Source: Limibacter armeniacum
Lineage (GTDB): Bacteria; Bacteroidota; Bacteroidia; Cytophagales; Flammeovirgaceae
NCBI RefSeq assembly: GCF_036880985.1
Contig: NZ_JBAJNO010000009.1
Coordinates: forward strand, 62,001 to 126,000
DNA: 64,000 bases
Direction of reading: 5' to 3'
Shown here: one piece after another, positions 55,510-64,000 of the stretch
Layout: every line of letters begins with the position of its first letter
Position numbering within the stretch: position 1 is the first letter of the stretch
The notes under the pieces: model-generated
Told to the model about the DNA's origin: nothing
The model's input: only the letters and a program-made list of their open reading frames with translations
The model's database searches: none
Position numbers and translations under genes: made by a program

Positions 55510-55543
55510 TTGAGCATTTAGTCTTACAGACTTAAAAATATAC

Positions 55544-55580
55544 GCCCCTGCCATTCAATATGTGCAGGGGCTTTTTTTTT
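55544..55580 (+). terminator. Terminator of the fused E1 gene
   Basis: GCCCCTGC (55544-55551) pairs with GCAGGGGC (55564-55571), followed by nine T. Confidence 0.93.
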
Positions 55581-55626
55581 AGGTCAAATTCCTAAATAAC
55601 GTAAGTTTTGGATTTGCAGAACCATT

Positions 55627-55813
55627 ATTACGTCCTTTTAGGGTAAGATATTGGATACATCGTGTCGATGGGATAATCGCGCATGCAACAACCATCGCTA
55701 TTAGATAAAGCCCTTTCAGTGCAAAAATCCTGAAGGGACAAAATATATCAGCGATGGACTTTAGTCCTTCGCCATGCAAATGATATTTTCAGCCCTGAAA
55801 GGACGGTATTATC
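55627..55813. repeat. Inverted pair of degenerate palindromic intergenic repeat units
   Basis: The left unit (55627-55721) and the right unit (55728-55813, read on the minus strand) align over about 90 bases: both contain CGTCCTTT(T/C)AGGG, then AA(G/A)ATAT, a central GCGAT-rich hairpin (GGACTTTAGTCC in the right unit), CCATCGCT and CCCTTTCAG or CCCTTCAG. They read as two divergent copies of one structured element. Similar short GC-rich palindromic elements recur between genes in many Bacteroidota. No protein is encoded; a 66-residue frame here is spurious. Confidence 0.6.
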
Positions 55814-55973
55814 CGTAATCCACGTTAAATACTAATCCTCTATTCCGCTTTAAATCAACTTTGTCGCCTCTTTACAATGTCTTGTCTCCCATTATTAGGC
55901 AATTTTAAAATGCGAATAATTTATCAACCACTTTTTTGACTCACCCATTATACACTCATACTTAACTAAAACC

Positions 55974-57434
55974 ATGAAAACCAAATCCCTAATGCTTTTG
56001 GCTGTCTTGTTATTGGGTATATATGCCTGTAACAATTCTGACGACCCTAACCCCGATCAAGGATCACTTTCCCTCTCGTTTGTAAACCATGCACAAAACA
56101 ACTCAAGAATTGCAGAAGTGGTCAACTTCTATAATTTCTGGGAACATTTGGACCCTACCCTAAAGGATCGCCCACTTGTAATGCATTACAGCTTAGAGAA
56201 AGTAACAAGCTGCGACAGTGAAACCTTTATTGAAAAGAAATGGTACAGCAAGTCGGTAAAAGTTTACAATGGTAAAATCATTGCCTCCGAAATACAGAAA
56301 CTTGATGCAGGAGAATGGAGACTTACCAACTTATTAATCACAGTAGAACTGGAAGATGGAGAAGAAAATACGATAGCAGGTGCTATTTCCATCTCAGGTA
56401 AGTTTTACAAACCTATTTTTGCCAAGCCAACCATTGAAGACGAAGTCGCCAACCTGCTTTTCTTAGACGTTGCCCCAACATGTATCAGCATTCAAGCCCG
56501 CACCATCAATGAACAAAGAATATTGGTTTACTGGGTAGGTGAAATCAATTACAGCTTTGATTTTGGCATGTCAGGATATGAAGTTGGACTCCAAAAAATG
56601 TTGGATATTCAAATCAGTACACAATACTATGATTGTGGTTCCGAGGGGTGGAATAGTGTGCTTCCAGTACAGACAGGCTTCTCCGTTTACGGAGTTTTGG
56701 ATAACTATGGTACAATAACAGCCGATCCATTACCATTTGTTTACCTCAATGCAGATGGCTCTTTGTACACTGAAGGTACTTCAACAGAGAATACTTACCT
56801 AAGAATCAAATACGCCGACAATATCATTGGGATTCAAGTACAATATGAGATGGAAGGAAAGACTTCCATACAGTCCAATGCCATTTATATCAACGAACTG
56901 GATAGTTATACAGAAGTATTCCTGAACTCACCTGAAGACTGTACATCTGGAAGTTCCGATTGTTTAATCTGTAATGAAGAAGGGCTTATTGCAGCTGCAG
57001 ATGCTTCTTTAGGTGATGGTGTTCATGCCAATGTTGTTGGATGGGTAGACAATAGTGGCTTAGGACTCAGCAACAAGCTAGTGGTAGAAATCAACAACAA
57101 TACAAGTAACGAGAACATCATTGCACTATGCTCAGGAACAGGAACTTCAGAAACAGACGGAATTGTCGCCAAGGCTATGGATCCATATACCAAAATCACA
57201 ATCTGTATTGACTTGACTCCTGAGTTATTATCGGAAGGCCTGTACTTAAGACATGAGACAAAAACTACTTTAGGTGGCGGATTGCTTGGCGGAATTATAG
57301 GTAGCCTACTTGACTTCCTTGATGACGTCCTTACTTCCTTACTAGGTGACTTAGTCAATATCATTGAGTGTTTGACACCTGGGTTTGACCTTAACTCAAC
57401 AGAAGGACAAGATTTGAAAAAAGACGCTTGTTAA
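55974..57434 (+). CDS. Hypothetical lipoprotein, 486 residues
   Basis: Signal peptide with lipobox IYAC (Cys19) followed by NNSDDPNPDQG, the acidic stretch seen in exported Bacteroidota lipoproteins. The middle is beta-rich with several cysteines (TSCDSE, PTCIS, YYDCGS, DCTSGSSDCLICNEE), and a Gly/Leu-rich hydrophobic stretch near residues 435-470 (GGGLLGGIIGSLLDFLDDVL) is unusual for a soluble protein. I do not recognise a family. It is preceded by the palindromic repeats and is probably transcribed alone. A long-loop inverted repeat after the stop could be its terminator. Confidence 0.78.
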   Translation: MKTKSLMLLAVLLLGIYACNNSDDPNPDQGSLSLSFVNHAQNNSRIAEVVNFYNFWEHLDPTLKDRPLVMHYSLEKVTSCDSETFIEKKWYSKSVKVYNGKIIASEIQKLDAGEWRLTNLLITVELEDGEENTIAGAISISGKFYKPIFAKPTIEDEVANLLFLDVAPTCISIQARTINEQRILVYWVGEINYSFDFGMSGYEVGLQKMLDIQISTQYYDCGSEGWNSVLPVQTGFSVYGVLDNYGTITADPLPFVYLNADGSLYTEGTSTENTYLRIKYADNIIGIQVQYEMEGKTSIQSNAIYINELDSYTEVFLNSPEDCTSGSSDCLICNEEGLIAAADASLGDGVHANVVGWVDNSGLGLSNKLVVEINNNTSNENIIALCSGTGTSETDGIVAKAMDPYTKITICIDLTPELLSEGLYLRHETKTTLGGGLLGGIIGSLLDFLDDVLTSLLGDLVNIIECLTPGFDLNSTEGQDLKKDAC

Positions 57435-57465
57435 AAACGTTCTTTCATTCTAAAGTTCATCACTT

Positions 57466-57578
57466 AAGACAGCCTCAATTCAGTTTTACTAATCCAGCTG
57501 TAGTCTACTATCCCTCTTTTGGATGATCAATGAACTTAAGCTTAAAAGTACAACTCTATATGGGCTGTCTTTTTTTGT
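57466..57578 (+). terminator. Terminator-like structure with an 88-base loop
   Basis: AAGACAGCC (57466-57474) pairs with GGCTGTCTT (57563-57571), followed by T6. The long loop makes it unusual; it could be a terminator, or a structured small RNA closing with its own T-run. Confidence 0.4.
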
Positions 57579-57695
57579 AGAAGAAATTTGAACCTTACAT
57601 GTCTTGTCTTTCAAATAGTTGATGTGCTACAACTACATTTTGACGAACCCGTTTTGAGATAATATGATTTTTTCTATCACTCAAAACCCTACTTT

Positions 57696-58319
57696 ATGAA
57701 AACAAGATTATCACTAGCCTTAACCTTGTGCTTCCTTATTCTGATTTCCTCTGCTTCATTTGCGAAAAAGTTTTTACCTGCAACACTTTTCTACAAAGAC
57801 GGACATACCACAAAAGGATTTGCCAAACTTCCTGACCATGGAAACAAAGGCATAAAATTCAAACCTTCAGAGGATGGTAAGAAAATTATGGTTATGGGAG
57901 AGGAACTTGAAAAGGTTGCTTTCCATTTTGAAGATGGAACTTTAGAAATGGAGCAACAGAAAGTAAAATCCTACGTGCGCAAGAATAAGGTCTATGGGCC
58001 TTATTGGATGTTTGTATTAGAGAGAGGTCCAGCTACCCTTTACTCCTACAAAAAAGAAGATACCCGAAGTGGCACTTCTGTTATTCCAGGCTCTACATTT
58101 TACACTTGTTTCAGGAATGGAGAACCACACACTACTGTGATCGCAGAAGAAACGCATGCTACCTTTAATTTTGGGGAGGACAAGTGGTTTATCAAACAGG
58201 CAAGTAAATATTTTGAAGACTACCCCAAGCTTTGTGAGGACTTGAAAGCTAAAAAACACAAGAAGGATGATTTCCAGAAAGTTGTTCAAGTGTATAACAG
58301 CTGGAAAGCTAATAAATAG
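57696..58319 (+). CDS. Hypothetical secreted protein, 207 residues
   Basis: A type I signal peptide (MKTRLSLALTLCFLILISSASFA) is followed by a basic beta-rich domain, including FYKDGHTTKGFAKLPDHG, KSYVRKNKVYGPYWMFVLERGPATLY and a C-terminal helix rich in Lys (KAKKHKKDDFQKVVQVYNSW). Similar short exported proteins with the opening FYKDGHT...GF are found in Bacteroidota, but I cannot give a family name or function. It is transcribed away from the preceding lipoprotein gene by 261 bases and ends at a bidirectional terminator. Confidence 0.75.
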   Translation: MKTRLSLALTLCFLILISSASFAKKFLPATLFYKDGHTTKGFAKLPDHGNKGIKFKPSEDGKKIMVMGEELEKVAFHFEDGTLEMEQQKVKSYVRKNKVYGPYWMFVLERGPATLYSYKKEDTRSGTSVIPGSTFYTCFRNGEPHTTVIAEETHATFNFGEDKWFIKQASKYFEDYPKLCEDLKAKKHKKDDFQKVVQVYNSWKANK

Positions 58320-58340
58320 CATAGTAAAAAGAGAAAACAA

Positions 58341-58372
58341 AAAGACCTTGCTTCCAATAAAGCAAGGTCTTT
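58341..58372. terminator. Bidirectional terminator, end of the deo operon
   Basis: AAAGACCTTGCTT (58341-58353) pairs perfectly with AAGCAAGGTCTTT (58360-58372). It lies between the 207-residue protein gene and deoD, which are convergent. Confidence 0.9.
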
Positions 58373-58391
58373 CTGTTTTACAGGTATACGC

Positions 58392-59096
58392 TTAAGAAAT
58401 GGCCACTTCCAAAGCAATCTCCATCATTTCAGTAAATGAGTTCTGACGCTCTTCTGAAGTTGTTTCCTCTGAAGTCACCAAGCTATCACTTACAGTAAGT
58501 ATCGTCATTGCTTTAGCTCTCAGTTTGCTTGCAATTGAATACAATGCTGTTGTCTCCATTTCTACAGCCAACACACCGTACTTTGCCCAACGCTTCCACT
58601 CATCTGGATCATCCCCATAAAAAACATCGGAAGAAAGGATATTTCCTACGTGTGGCTTAATTCCTTTTTCTGTAGCCGTTTCATATGCCTTCATCAGCAT
58701 TCCGAAATCAGCTGTTGGTGCAAAGTCCATTCCCCTGAATGCATTCTTGTTCAGTGACGAATCCGTTGAAGCTGACATTGCAAATACAATATCCCTAATT
58801 TTCACATGAGGCTGGAAAGAGCCACAGCTCCCTACTCTAATCAGTTTCCTTACACCAAACTCAGTAATTAGCTCGTGGGCATAAATTCCAATTGAAGGAA
58901 TTCCCATACCTGACCCTTGAACCGAGATACGGTGTCCTTTATATGTTCCAGTAAAACCCAACATGCCTCTTACATTGTTGTATTGCACTGGGTTTTCAAG
59001 ATAGTTTTCAGCTATAAACTTTGCTCTCAAAGGATCTCCTGGCATCAGTACAACTTCTGCGATGTCTCCAGGATTCGCTCCAATATGTATACTCAT
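58392..59096 (-). CDS. deoD: Purine-nucleoside phosphorylase, DeoD type
   Basis: Cleaves purine (deoxy)ribonucleosides with phosphate into base and (deoxy)ribose 1-phosphate. The 234-residue chain shows the DeoD pattern: [22 protein letters not shown] at the start, the [17 protein letters not shown] segment, and RVGSCGSF (phosphate site). The catalytic Asp is in LTVSDSL. The length is typical of the hexameric bacterial enzyme. It is the last gene of the deo operon, 70 bases after deoB, and is followed by the operon's terminator. Confidence 0.96.
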   Translation of the reverse strand: MSIHIGANPGDIAEVVLMPGDPLRAKFIAENYLENPVQYNNVRGMLGFTGTYKGHRISVQGSGMGIPSIGIYAHELITEFGVRKLIRVGSCGSFQPHVKIRDIVFAMSASTDSSLNKNAFRGMDFAPTADFGMLMKAYETATEKGIKPHVGNILSSDVFYGDDPDEWKRWAKYGVLAVEMETTALYSIASKLRAKAMTILTVSDSLVTSEETTSEERQNSFTEMMEIALEVAIS

Positions 59097-59166
59097 CTCT
59101 ATGAAGATTTTTAGTAAAAGTAATTCAAGTTAAAATAGATAAAAGGGCATTTAACAGCAGCGATTA

Positions 59167-60315
59167 TCAGACAATATGGTCGGCAAAGCTGCCTGCTTTT
59201 TTCTCACCAAGAAGCAACTCCCCTACAGTATCTGCTATATCCTTAAATGATTGTCTGAAACCAATATCTACAGGCTTTACTTTAGGTCCAGCAACAATAA
59301 TCGGGATATGTTCCCTCGTATGGTCTGTTCCTTTAAATATAGGGTCATTGCCATGGTCTGCTGTAATGATCATCAAATCATCTTCCTTCATGGCTGCCAA
59401 TAGCTCTGGAAGCCTTGCATCAAATTCTTCCAAGGCATCACGGTAGCCTATCACATCCCTTCTGTGGCCAAAGTGCATATCAAAATCCACCAGATTGGTA
59501 AAAATCAACCCTTTATTATCCTGTTTTAGGTAATTGATGGTTGCATCTACCCCTTCCATATTGTTTTTGGTACGAGTACTTTGTGTAATGCCCTTACCAT
59601 CAAAAATGTCAGAAATTTTCCCTACTCCCATTACTTCCTGTCCAGCCGCCTTTAGGTCATCCAATACGGTGTGGTCAGGTTGTAAAGAATAGTCATGACG
59701 ATTGGAAGTACGAACATATGCACCACTTTCTCCCACAAAAGGTCGAGCAATTACACGCCCAACATCTGTCATTTCACGGGCAATCTGACAATAACGGTAA
59801 AGTTCTTCCAACGGCACCACTTCTTCGTGAGCCGCAATCTGAAACACCGAATCCGCAGAGGTATAAACAATCAGGCTTCCTGTCTTCACATGCTCATCAC
59901 CCAACTCCTGAATAATGGCAGTTCCAGATGCAACCTTGTTACCAATAGTACCTCTACCTGTTTTTTGTTCAAACTCCTTTATGATAGATTCAGGAAAACC
60001 ATCAGGGTATGTTGGGAATGCTTGCTCCAATACCTGACCGGCAATCTCCCAATGTCCAGTGGTTGTATCCTTTCCTTTTGATACCTCTTTCGCCTTGCCA
60101 TATGCACCTGTAGGTATTTGCGCAGGAAGAACGGTTTTCAGCTTGGCAATATTTCCAAGTCCTAAAGCTGCCATATTTGGCACACTCAGCCCTGCAGCTA
60201 CAGAAATATGCCCAAGGGTATTAGCCCCAAGATCATCATAATCTGCGGCATCCTCAGCAAACCCAATACCTACACTATCCAAAACGATTAGTGCAATTCT
60301 ATTGATCTTACTCAT
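59167..60315 (-). CDS. deoB: Phosphopentomutase
   Basis: Converts (deoxy)ribose 1-phosphate into the 5-phosphate using two Mn2+ ions. The 382 residues match the alkaline-phosphatase-like superfamily: ALIVLDSVGIGFA with metal Asp12, the Thr-based phosphoryl site in KGKDTTTGHWEIAGQ, and metal-binding residues in VDFDMHFGHRRD and TADHGNDP. The length is typical. It lies 31 bases after deoC and 70 before deoD, an operon arrangement that links nucleoside phosphorylases to DeoC. Confidence 0.96.
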   Translation of the reverse strand: MSKINRIALIVLDSVGIGFAEDAADYDDLGANTLGHISVAAGLSVPNMAALGLGNIAKLKTVLPAQIPTGAYGKAKEVSKGKDTTTGHWEIAGQVLEQAFPTYPDGFPESIIKEFEQKTGRGTIGNKVASGTAIIQELGDEHVKTGSLIVYTSADSVFQIAAHEEVVPLEELYRYCQIAREMTDVGRVIARPFVGESGAYVRTSNRHDYSLQPDHTVLDDLKAAGQEVMGVGKISDIFDGKGITQSTRTKNNMEGVDATINYLKQDNKGLIFTNLVDFDMHFGHRRDVIGYRDALEEFDARLPELLAAMKEDDLMIITADHGNDPIFKGTDHTREHIPIIVAGPKVKPVDIGFRQSFKDIADTVGELLLGEKKAGSFADHIV

Positions 60316-60346
60316 ATTCCTAATTTCAATTTCTAAATATTGCTAC

Positions 60347-61012
60347 CTAGTAGCTTCCTTCCCCAGCATTTTCACCTTTTACGATCTTGATACCGCTACT
60401 GGTACCCAATCGCTGTACTCCCATATCGATATACTTCTTGGCAGTCTCAGCATCTCTTACTCCACCTGAAGCTTTTACTTTCGCTTTTCCAGCTACAGTA
60501 TCCAACATCAGCTGTACATCCTCGTAAGTAGCACCACCTGTACCAAAACCAGTAGAAGTTTTCACAAAGTCCGCTTTTGCTTTTATCGAAAGCTCACAAG
60601 CCAACTTCTTCTCCTCATCAGTCAGGTAACATGTCTCGATAATTACCTTCAGTACATAGTCACCAATTGCTTCCTTGATCTGACGGATTTCCTCAAATAC
60701 ATATTCAGACTTGCCTGATTTAAGCATCCCAACGTTGATCACCATGTCAATCTCTTCTGCTCCATTGGCAACAGCTTGCTTGGCTTCAAATACTTTGGAA
60801 GCAGTATCCATTTGCCCTAGCGGAAAACCTACTACTGAACAAACTTTCACTTGAGAGCCTGCCAGTTCCTGTTTCGCCAATTTGACATATCCTGAATTGA
60901 CACAAACAGAGAAGAACTCATACTCTTTGGCTTCTGTACAAAGTTTCTTTACGTCTTCTTCGGTAGCATAAGCAAAAAGTACAGTATGGTCGATATATTT
61001 ATTCAAATTCAT
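60347..61012 (-). CDS. deoC: Deoxyribose-phosphate aldolase
   Basis: Splits 2-deoxyribose 5-phosphate into glyceraldehyde 3-phosphate and acetaldehyde. The 221-residue TIM barrel has the Schiff-base Lys in DFVKTSTGFGTGGAT and the second Lys in KVKASGGVRD; the start MNLNKYIDHT and VCSVVGFPLGQMD are also typical. The chain is complete. It comes after deoA and before deoB, with 31 bases to the latter. The product feeds glycolysis. Confidence 0.96.
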   Translation of the reverse strand: MNLNKYIDHTVLFAYATEEDVKKLCTEAKEYEFFSVCVNSGYVKLAKQELAGSQVKVCSVVGFPLGQMDTASKVFEAKQAVANGAEEIDMVINVGMLKSGKSEYVFEEIRQIKEAIGDYVLKVIIETCYLTDEEKKLACELSIKAKADFVKTSTGFGTGGATYEDVQLMLDTVAGKAKVKASGGVRDAETAKKYIDMGVQRLGTSSGIKIVKGENAGEGSY

Positions 61013-61133
61013 CTTCTTAATTATTTTGTTGAATGGTTTATCATTACCCGATCATAATTTCTACACTTCAGGTAATTCCTAACCCAAACAATTAACACTT
61101 ATCAATATACAGCTTTAAAGTAAAGCTAAACGG

Positions 61134-62438
61134 CTATTTCAAAATCTCTTTTATCACAAGTGGCGTAGAGGTCTCATGTGGTTCCACTTTGTAAGCTCCA
61201 AGTATCATCTTGTTAGCGCTATCTACATGTTCCATATCATTGTAATAGATTGTAGCCAAAGACTCTCCTGTCTGCACTGTATCACCAACTTTCTTTCTCA
61301 AAACAACTCCCACTCCATGATCAATGACATCATCTTTTGTAGCTCGCCCTGCACCTAAAATCATCGCAGCCTTACCAATATCTTCTGCCATGATTCGGTG
61401 TATATACCCTTCTTTCATGCTCACTACTTCTCTAGTCTCCCTTCCGATCGGCAACCTAGTATAGTCATTGACGATCTTCTCATCACCGCCGCATGCCTTG
61501 ATAAAAGCTTTTAGATTGTCCAAAACCACATCTGAATTGATCATGTCGTTGGCTTTTTCAATCCCTTCTTCCAAGGTCTTAACATCTTTCTTCATCAAAA
61601 GGGCAATACCCGCCAAAGTCACTACCAGTTCAGTGAAATCTTCAGGACCCAATCCTTTCAATGTTTCAATCGCCTCAATCACTTCCAGACTATTCCCAAC
61701 AGCATTCCCTAATGGCTGATCCATATTGGAAAGCACTACCATAATATTCCGGTCGAATCGCTTGCCAATTCTCAGCATGGTATCCGCCAGTTTCTTTGCC
61801 TGATCAATGTCTTTCATAAAGGCGCCATTTCCCACCTTTACGTCCAGTATAATGCCGTCAGCGTGTACTGCCAGCTTCTTACTCATAATACTGCTGGCTA
61901 TCAACGGAATACTTGGTACCGTACCTGTAACATCGCGTAAAGCATACAGCTGCTTATCCAATGGCACGATTGAATCTGAATAGCCCATGATTCCGATTCC
62001 TGTACTGTTGACTACATTTACCAACTCTTCTCTTGTTTGAGGAAAGCTAAAGCCAGCAATGGACTCAAACTTATCAATTGTACCACCTGTGTGCCCCAAG
62101 CCTTTACCTGACAGTTTTGCCGTTCCAATACCAAAAGCAGAAAGTAGAGGAGCCAAGGCAATACTGGTCTTATCTCCCACACCACCTGTGCTATGCTTGT
62201 CAATCAGGAACCTGTTAATGCCAGCAAAATCAATCAAGTCACCCGAATTCATCATAACATCAGTGAATTCAAATAACTCTTCATCATTCATCCCATTGAA
62301 ATACACTGCCATCAGAAATGCTGACAGCTGGTAATCAGGAACATCTCCTGACAAATAGTTTTCGAGCAAGAACCTGATTTCAGCATCTGAAAGTGGTTGC
62401 TTATCTCTTTTCTTTTGAATTATATCTACAACTCTCAT
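61134..62438 (-). CDS. deoA: Thymidine phosphorylase / pyrimidine-nucleoside phosphorylase
   Basis: Phosphorolysis of thymidine, and in the broader type uridine, to the base and (deoxy)ribose 1-phosphate. The signature KHSTGGVGDKTS (Lys81 onwards) is followed by the Gly-rich KLSGKGLGHTGGTIDKFES phosphate and nucleoside site, typical of this family. From the ATG at 62438 the protein has 434 residues, the usual length; an open frame to 62585 would add 49 residues without homology, so I reject it. Substrate preference (deoA versus pdp) is not decided. First gene of deoA-deoC-deoB-deoD. Confidence 0.93.
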   Translation of the reverse strand: MRVVDIIQKKRDKQPLSDAEIRFLLENYLSGDVPDYQLSAFLMAVYFNGMNDEELFEFTDVMMNSGDLIDFAGINRFLIDKHSTGGVGDKTSIALAPLLSAFGIGTAKLSGKGLGHTGGTIDKFESIAGFSFPQTREELVNVVNSTGIGIMGYSDSIVPLDKQLYALRDVTGTVPSIPLIASSIMSKKLAVHADGIILDVKVGNGAFMKDIDQAKKLADTMLRIGKRFDRNIMVVLSNMDQPLGNAVGNSLEVIEAIETLKGLGPEDFTELVVTLAGIALLMKKDVKTLEEGIEKANDMINSDVVLDNLKAFIKACGGDEKIVNDYTRLPIGRETREVVSMKEGYIHRIMAEDIGKAAMILGAGRATKDDVIDHGVGVVLRKKVGDTVQTGESLATIYYNDMEHVDSANKMILGAYKVEPHETSTPLVIKEILK

Positions 62439-62703
62439 GGATATATGTGGTTGTCGTTGTGTCTGAAAGATTTTAGTCACGAAAATAGATGTGGGCAGCA
62501 ATATAATTTTCGCCAAATGCAATGTTACTAAAACTTCATTTCGTGTAAAATGATTTTTCCTTTCAAAACTCATCTTGAAAAGCAAAGTTTTTCATTATCA
62601 GCACTCTATTTATTGTTAACAATTCCACATGAACATATATGTGTTTTATCCTATTTGAAATGAAAATATTACATTGCAGCATTGTTAACCAAATAACATA
62701 TTC

Positions 62704-63918
62704 ATGACTAAGAAAGAACTCGTTAAAAAAATTGCTGTAGCAGCATTTGCTACAGGACTAACATTTGGGGCAGCACATGCGCAGGAAGAGGTCAAATTAA
62801 CTAACAATGAGGGAAGTGAATACCAGTTTAATGTGGTAAAGTCTTTGGATGCGACAGCTGTCAAAAACCAAGGACGTTCCGGTACTTGCTGGAGCTTCTC
62901 AACGCTTTCTTTCTTCGAAACTGAAATGGAAAGAATGGGCAAAGAGAAAATCGATCTCTCTCCCATGTTCGTGGTAAGACATACCTACCCTGATAAAGCT
63001 GAAAAATATATACGCATGCACGGCAACCTGAACTTTGGTGCAGGTGGAGCCTTCCACGATGTGGCATATGTGATCAAAAATTACGGTATTGTTCCATTTG
63101 ACGTATACACTGGTCTTGACGAAAATGCCAAGCGTTATGACCATATGGAAATGGATGATGTACTGAAAGGCATTGTGGATGCTGTTGTAAAGCAAAAGCA
63201 ACCTTCTACCTATTGGAGAAATGCAGTTGAAGGAACACTGGACTCATACGTAGGAGCACTTCCTGAAAAATTTGAGTACAATGGCAAGGAATATACACCT
63301 GAGTCATTTGCCAAGGAAGTTGGACTGAACATGGATGACTATGTTTCGATCACTTCATATACACATCACCCTTTCTATAACCAATTTGCACTGGAAGTGC
63401 CTGACAACTGGATGGGACTGCAGTCTTACAACCTGCCACTAGACGAAATGATGCAGGTAATGGACAATGCCCTGATGAATGGTTACTCAATAGCCTGGGG
63501 TGCTGACGTTTCTGAAAAAGGATTTAACTACCGTGCAGGTTTGGCTATCATGCCTGAGGATGCCAACACATTGAGCGTTCAAGGAAAAGATAGCAAATAC
63601 TTCAACGATGCTGGGGCCCAAAAATATGGCGAAGCATTTATCCACCCTGTAAAGGAAAAGGAAATCACTCAGGAGATGCGTCAGGAAGCATTTGACAACT
63701 TCCAAACTACTGATGACCATGGAATGCACATTGTGGGTATTGCCAAAGACCAAAAAGGAACTAAGTACTACATCGTGAAAAACTCTTGGGGCAAGTCAAA
63801 CTACTGTGATGGCTACTTCTATGCTTCAGAAGCTTACACTAAGTACAAGACCATGAACTTTATGGTTCACAGGGATGCAATTCCTAAAGAACTGAAGAAA
63901 AAACTTGGAATCAAGTAA
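62704..63918 (+). CDS. Secreted C1B cysteine peptidase (bleomycin hydrolase/PepC-like)
   Basis: Exported papain-fold peptidase of 404 residues with a signal peptide ending near AHAQ (residues 24-27). The catalytic set is complete: Gln56 and Cys62 in KNQGRSGTCWSFS, His in DHGMHIVGIA (about residues 338-347) and Asn in VKNSWG (about 361). Layout and spacing match the C1B subfamily (bleomycin hydrolase, PepC). A signal peptide is unlike the cytoplasmic bleomycin hydrolases, so the enzyme acts in the periplasm or outside, probably as an aminopeptidase. It is divergent to deoA and ends at a strong terminator. Confidence 0.92.
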   Translation: MTKKELVKKIAVAAFATGLTFGAAHAQEEVKLTNNEGSEYQFNVVKSLDATAVKNQGRSGTCWSFSTLSFFETEMERMGKEKIDLSPMFVVRHTYPDKAEKYIRMHGNLNFGAGGAFHDVAYVIKNYGIVPFDVYTGLDENAKRYDHMEMDDVLKGIVDAVVKQKQPSTYWRNAVEGTLDSYVGALPEKFEYNGKEYTPESFAKEVGLNMDDYVSITSYTHHPFYNQFALEVPDNWMGLQSYNLPLDEMMQVMDNALMNGYSIAWGADVSEKGFNYRAGLAIMPEDANTLSVQGKDSKYFNDAGAQKYGEAFIHPVKEKEITQEMRQEAFDNFQTTDDHGMHIVGIAKDQKGTKYYIVKNSWGKSNYCDGYFYASEAYTKYKTMNFMVHRDAIPKELKKKLGIK

Positions 63919-63943
63919 TTTCAAGTCAAGATAAAGCAGAACG

Positions 63944-63982
63944 CACCTCATTAATTTCAATGATTAATGAGGTGTTTTTTTA
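63944..63982 (+). terminator. Terminator of the C1B peptidase gene
   Basis: CACCTCATTAAT (63944-63955) pairs perfectly with ATTAATGAGGTG (63963-63974), followed by T7. Confidence 0.92.
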
Positions 63983-64000
63983 TTTCCCGAACTCCAAAGG

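Noticed and set aside
55579-55779. Minus-strand ORF of 66 residues after the fused E1 gene
   Set aside because: It runs through the T-run of a terminator and through the palindromic repeat pair, which explains the open frame. No protein features.
62439-62585. Longer N-terminus for deoA (49 more residues)
   Set aside because: The extension is unlike the family, and the ATG at 62438 gives the normal 434-residue length beginning MRVVDIIQKK.

Overview
The window is one contiguous piece of a moderately AT-rich bacterial chromosome that looks like Bacteroidota, most likely the Cytophagales side of the phylum. The strongest indicator is a 2462-residue SprA, the outer-membrane translocon of the type IX secretion and gliding machinery. 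Supporting signs are DUF3127 and DUF4837 proteins, many lipoproteins with a Cys followed by Ser/Asn/Asp, a fused 2-oxoacid dehydrogenase E1, missing Shine-Dalgarno sequences, and promoter-like TTG...TAnnTTTG boxes. Most of it is housekeeping and envelope functions in short transcription units that end in clear hairpin terminators. I see no prophage, CRISPR array, tRNA, rRNA or defence island.

Layout. 1-7.4 kb: the 3' part of an AsmA/TamB-like envelope protein, an AlkA-type glycosylase, adenine deaminase, an aldo/keto reductase, and a TPR membrane protein whose frame breaks in an A10 run. 7.8-16.4 kb: pyruvate carboxylase, a TrkH-type potassium transporter with a DUF2461 gene, a lipoprotein and an orphan CoA-transferase A subunit. 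16.6-26.3 kb: a DUF3127 protein with an SSB-like tail, a GH13 lipoprotein, a SixA-like phosphatase, a lone Wzz-like protein, an M1 peptidase and glycogen branching enzyme. 26.8-31.9 kb: rpe, aspartate kinase, a small acidic protein, a complete IS630-type insertion sequence and two thioredoxin-fold lipoproteins.

32-45 kb: a class C-like serine hydrolase next to a class A-like relative that has lost its catalytic motifs, a tail-anchored coiled-coil protein, sprA, ruvA and a DUF4837 lipoprotein. 45-55.5 kb: a very large internally duplicated DUF445 protein, phosphofructokinase, miaA, a START-domain protein and the fused E1. 55.6-58.3 kb: an inverted pair of palindromic repeat units and two unrecognised exported proteins. 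58.4-64 kb: a four-gene nucleoside catabolic operon (deoA-deoC-deoB-deoD) and a secreted C1B cysteine peptidase.

Functionally, the deo operon feeds deoxyribose phosphate into central metabolism and adenine deaminase adds purine salvage. Pyruvate carboxylase, phosphofructokinase, Rpe and the fused E1 are central carbon enzymes, and GlgB with the GH13 lipoprotein handle alpha-glucans. Nothing here is clearly a new multi-gene system. The best leads are the duplicated 1375-residue DUF445 protein, the DUF3127 protein with an SSB-type C-terminal tip, the A10 frameshift that gates a second C-terminal domain, and the motif-less beta-lactamase-fold protein beside an intact paralogue.
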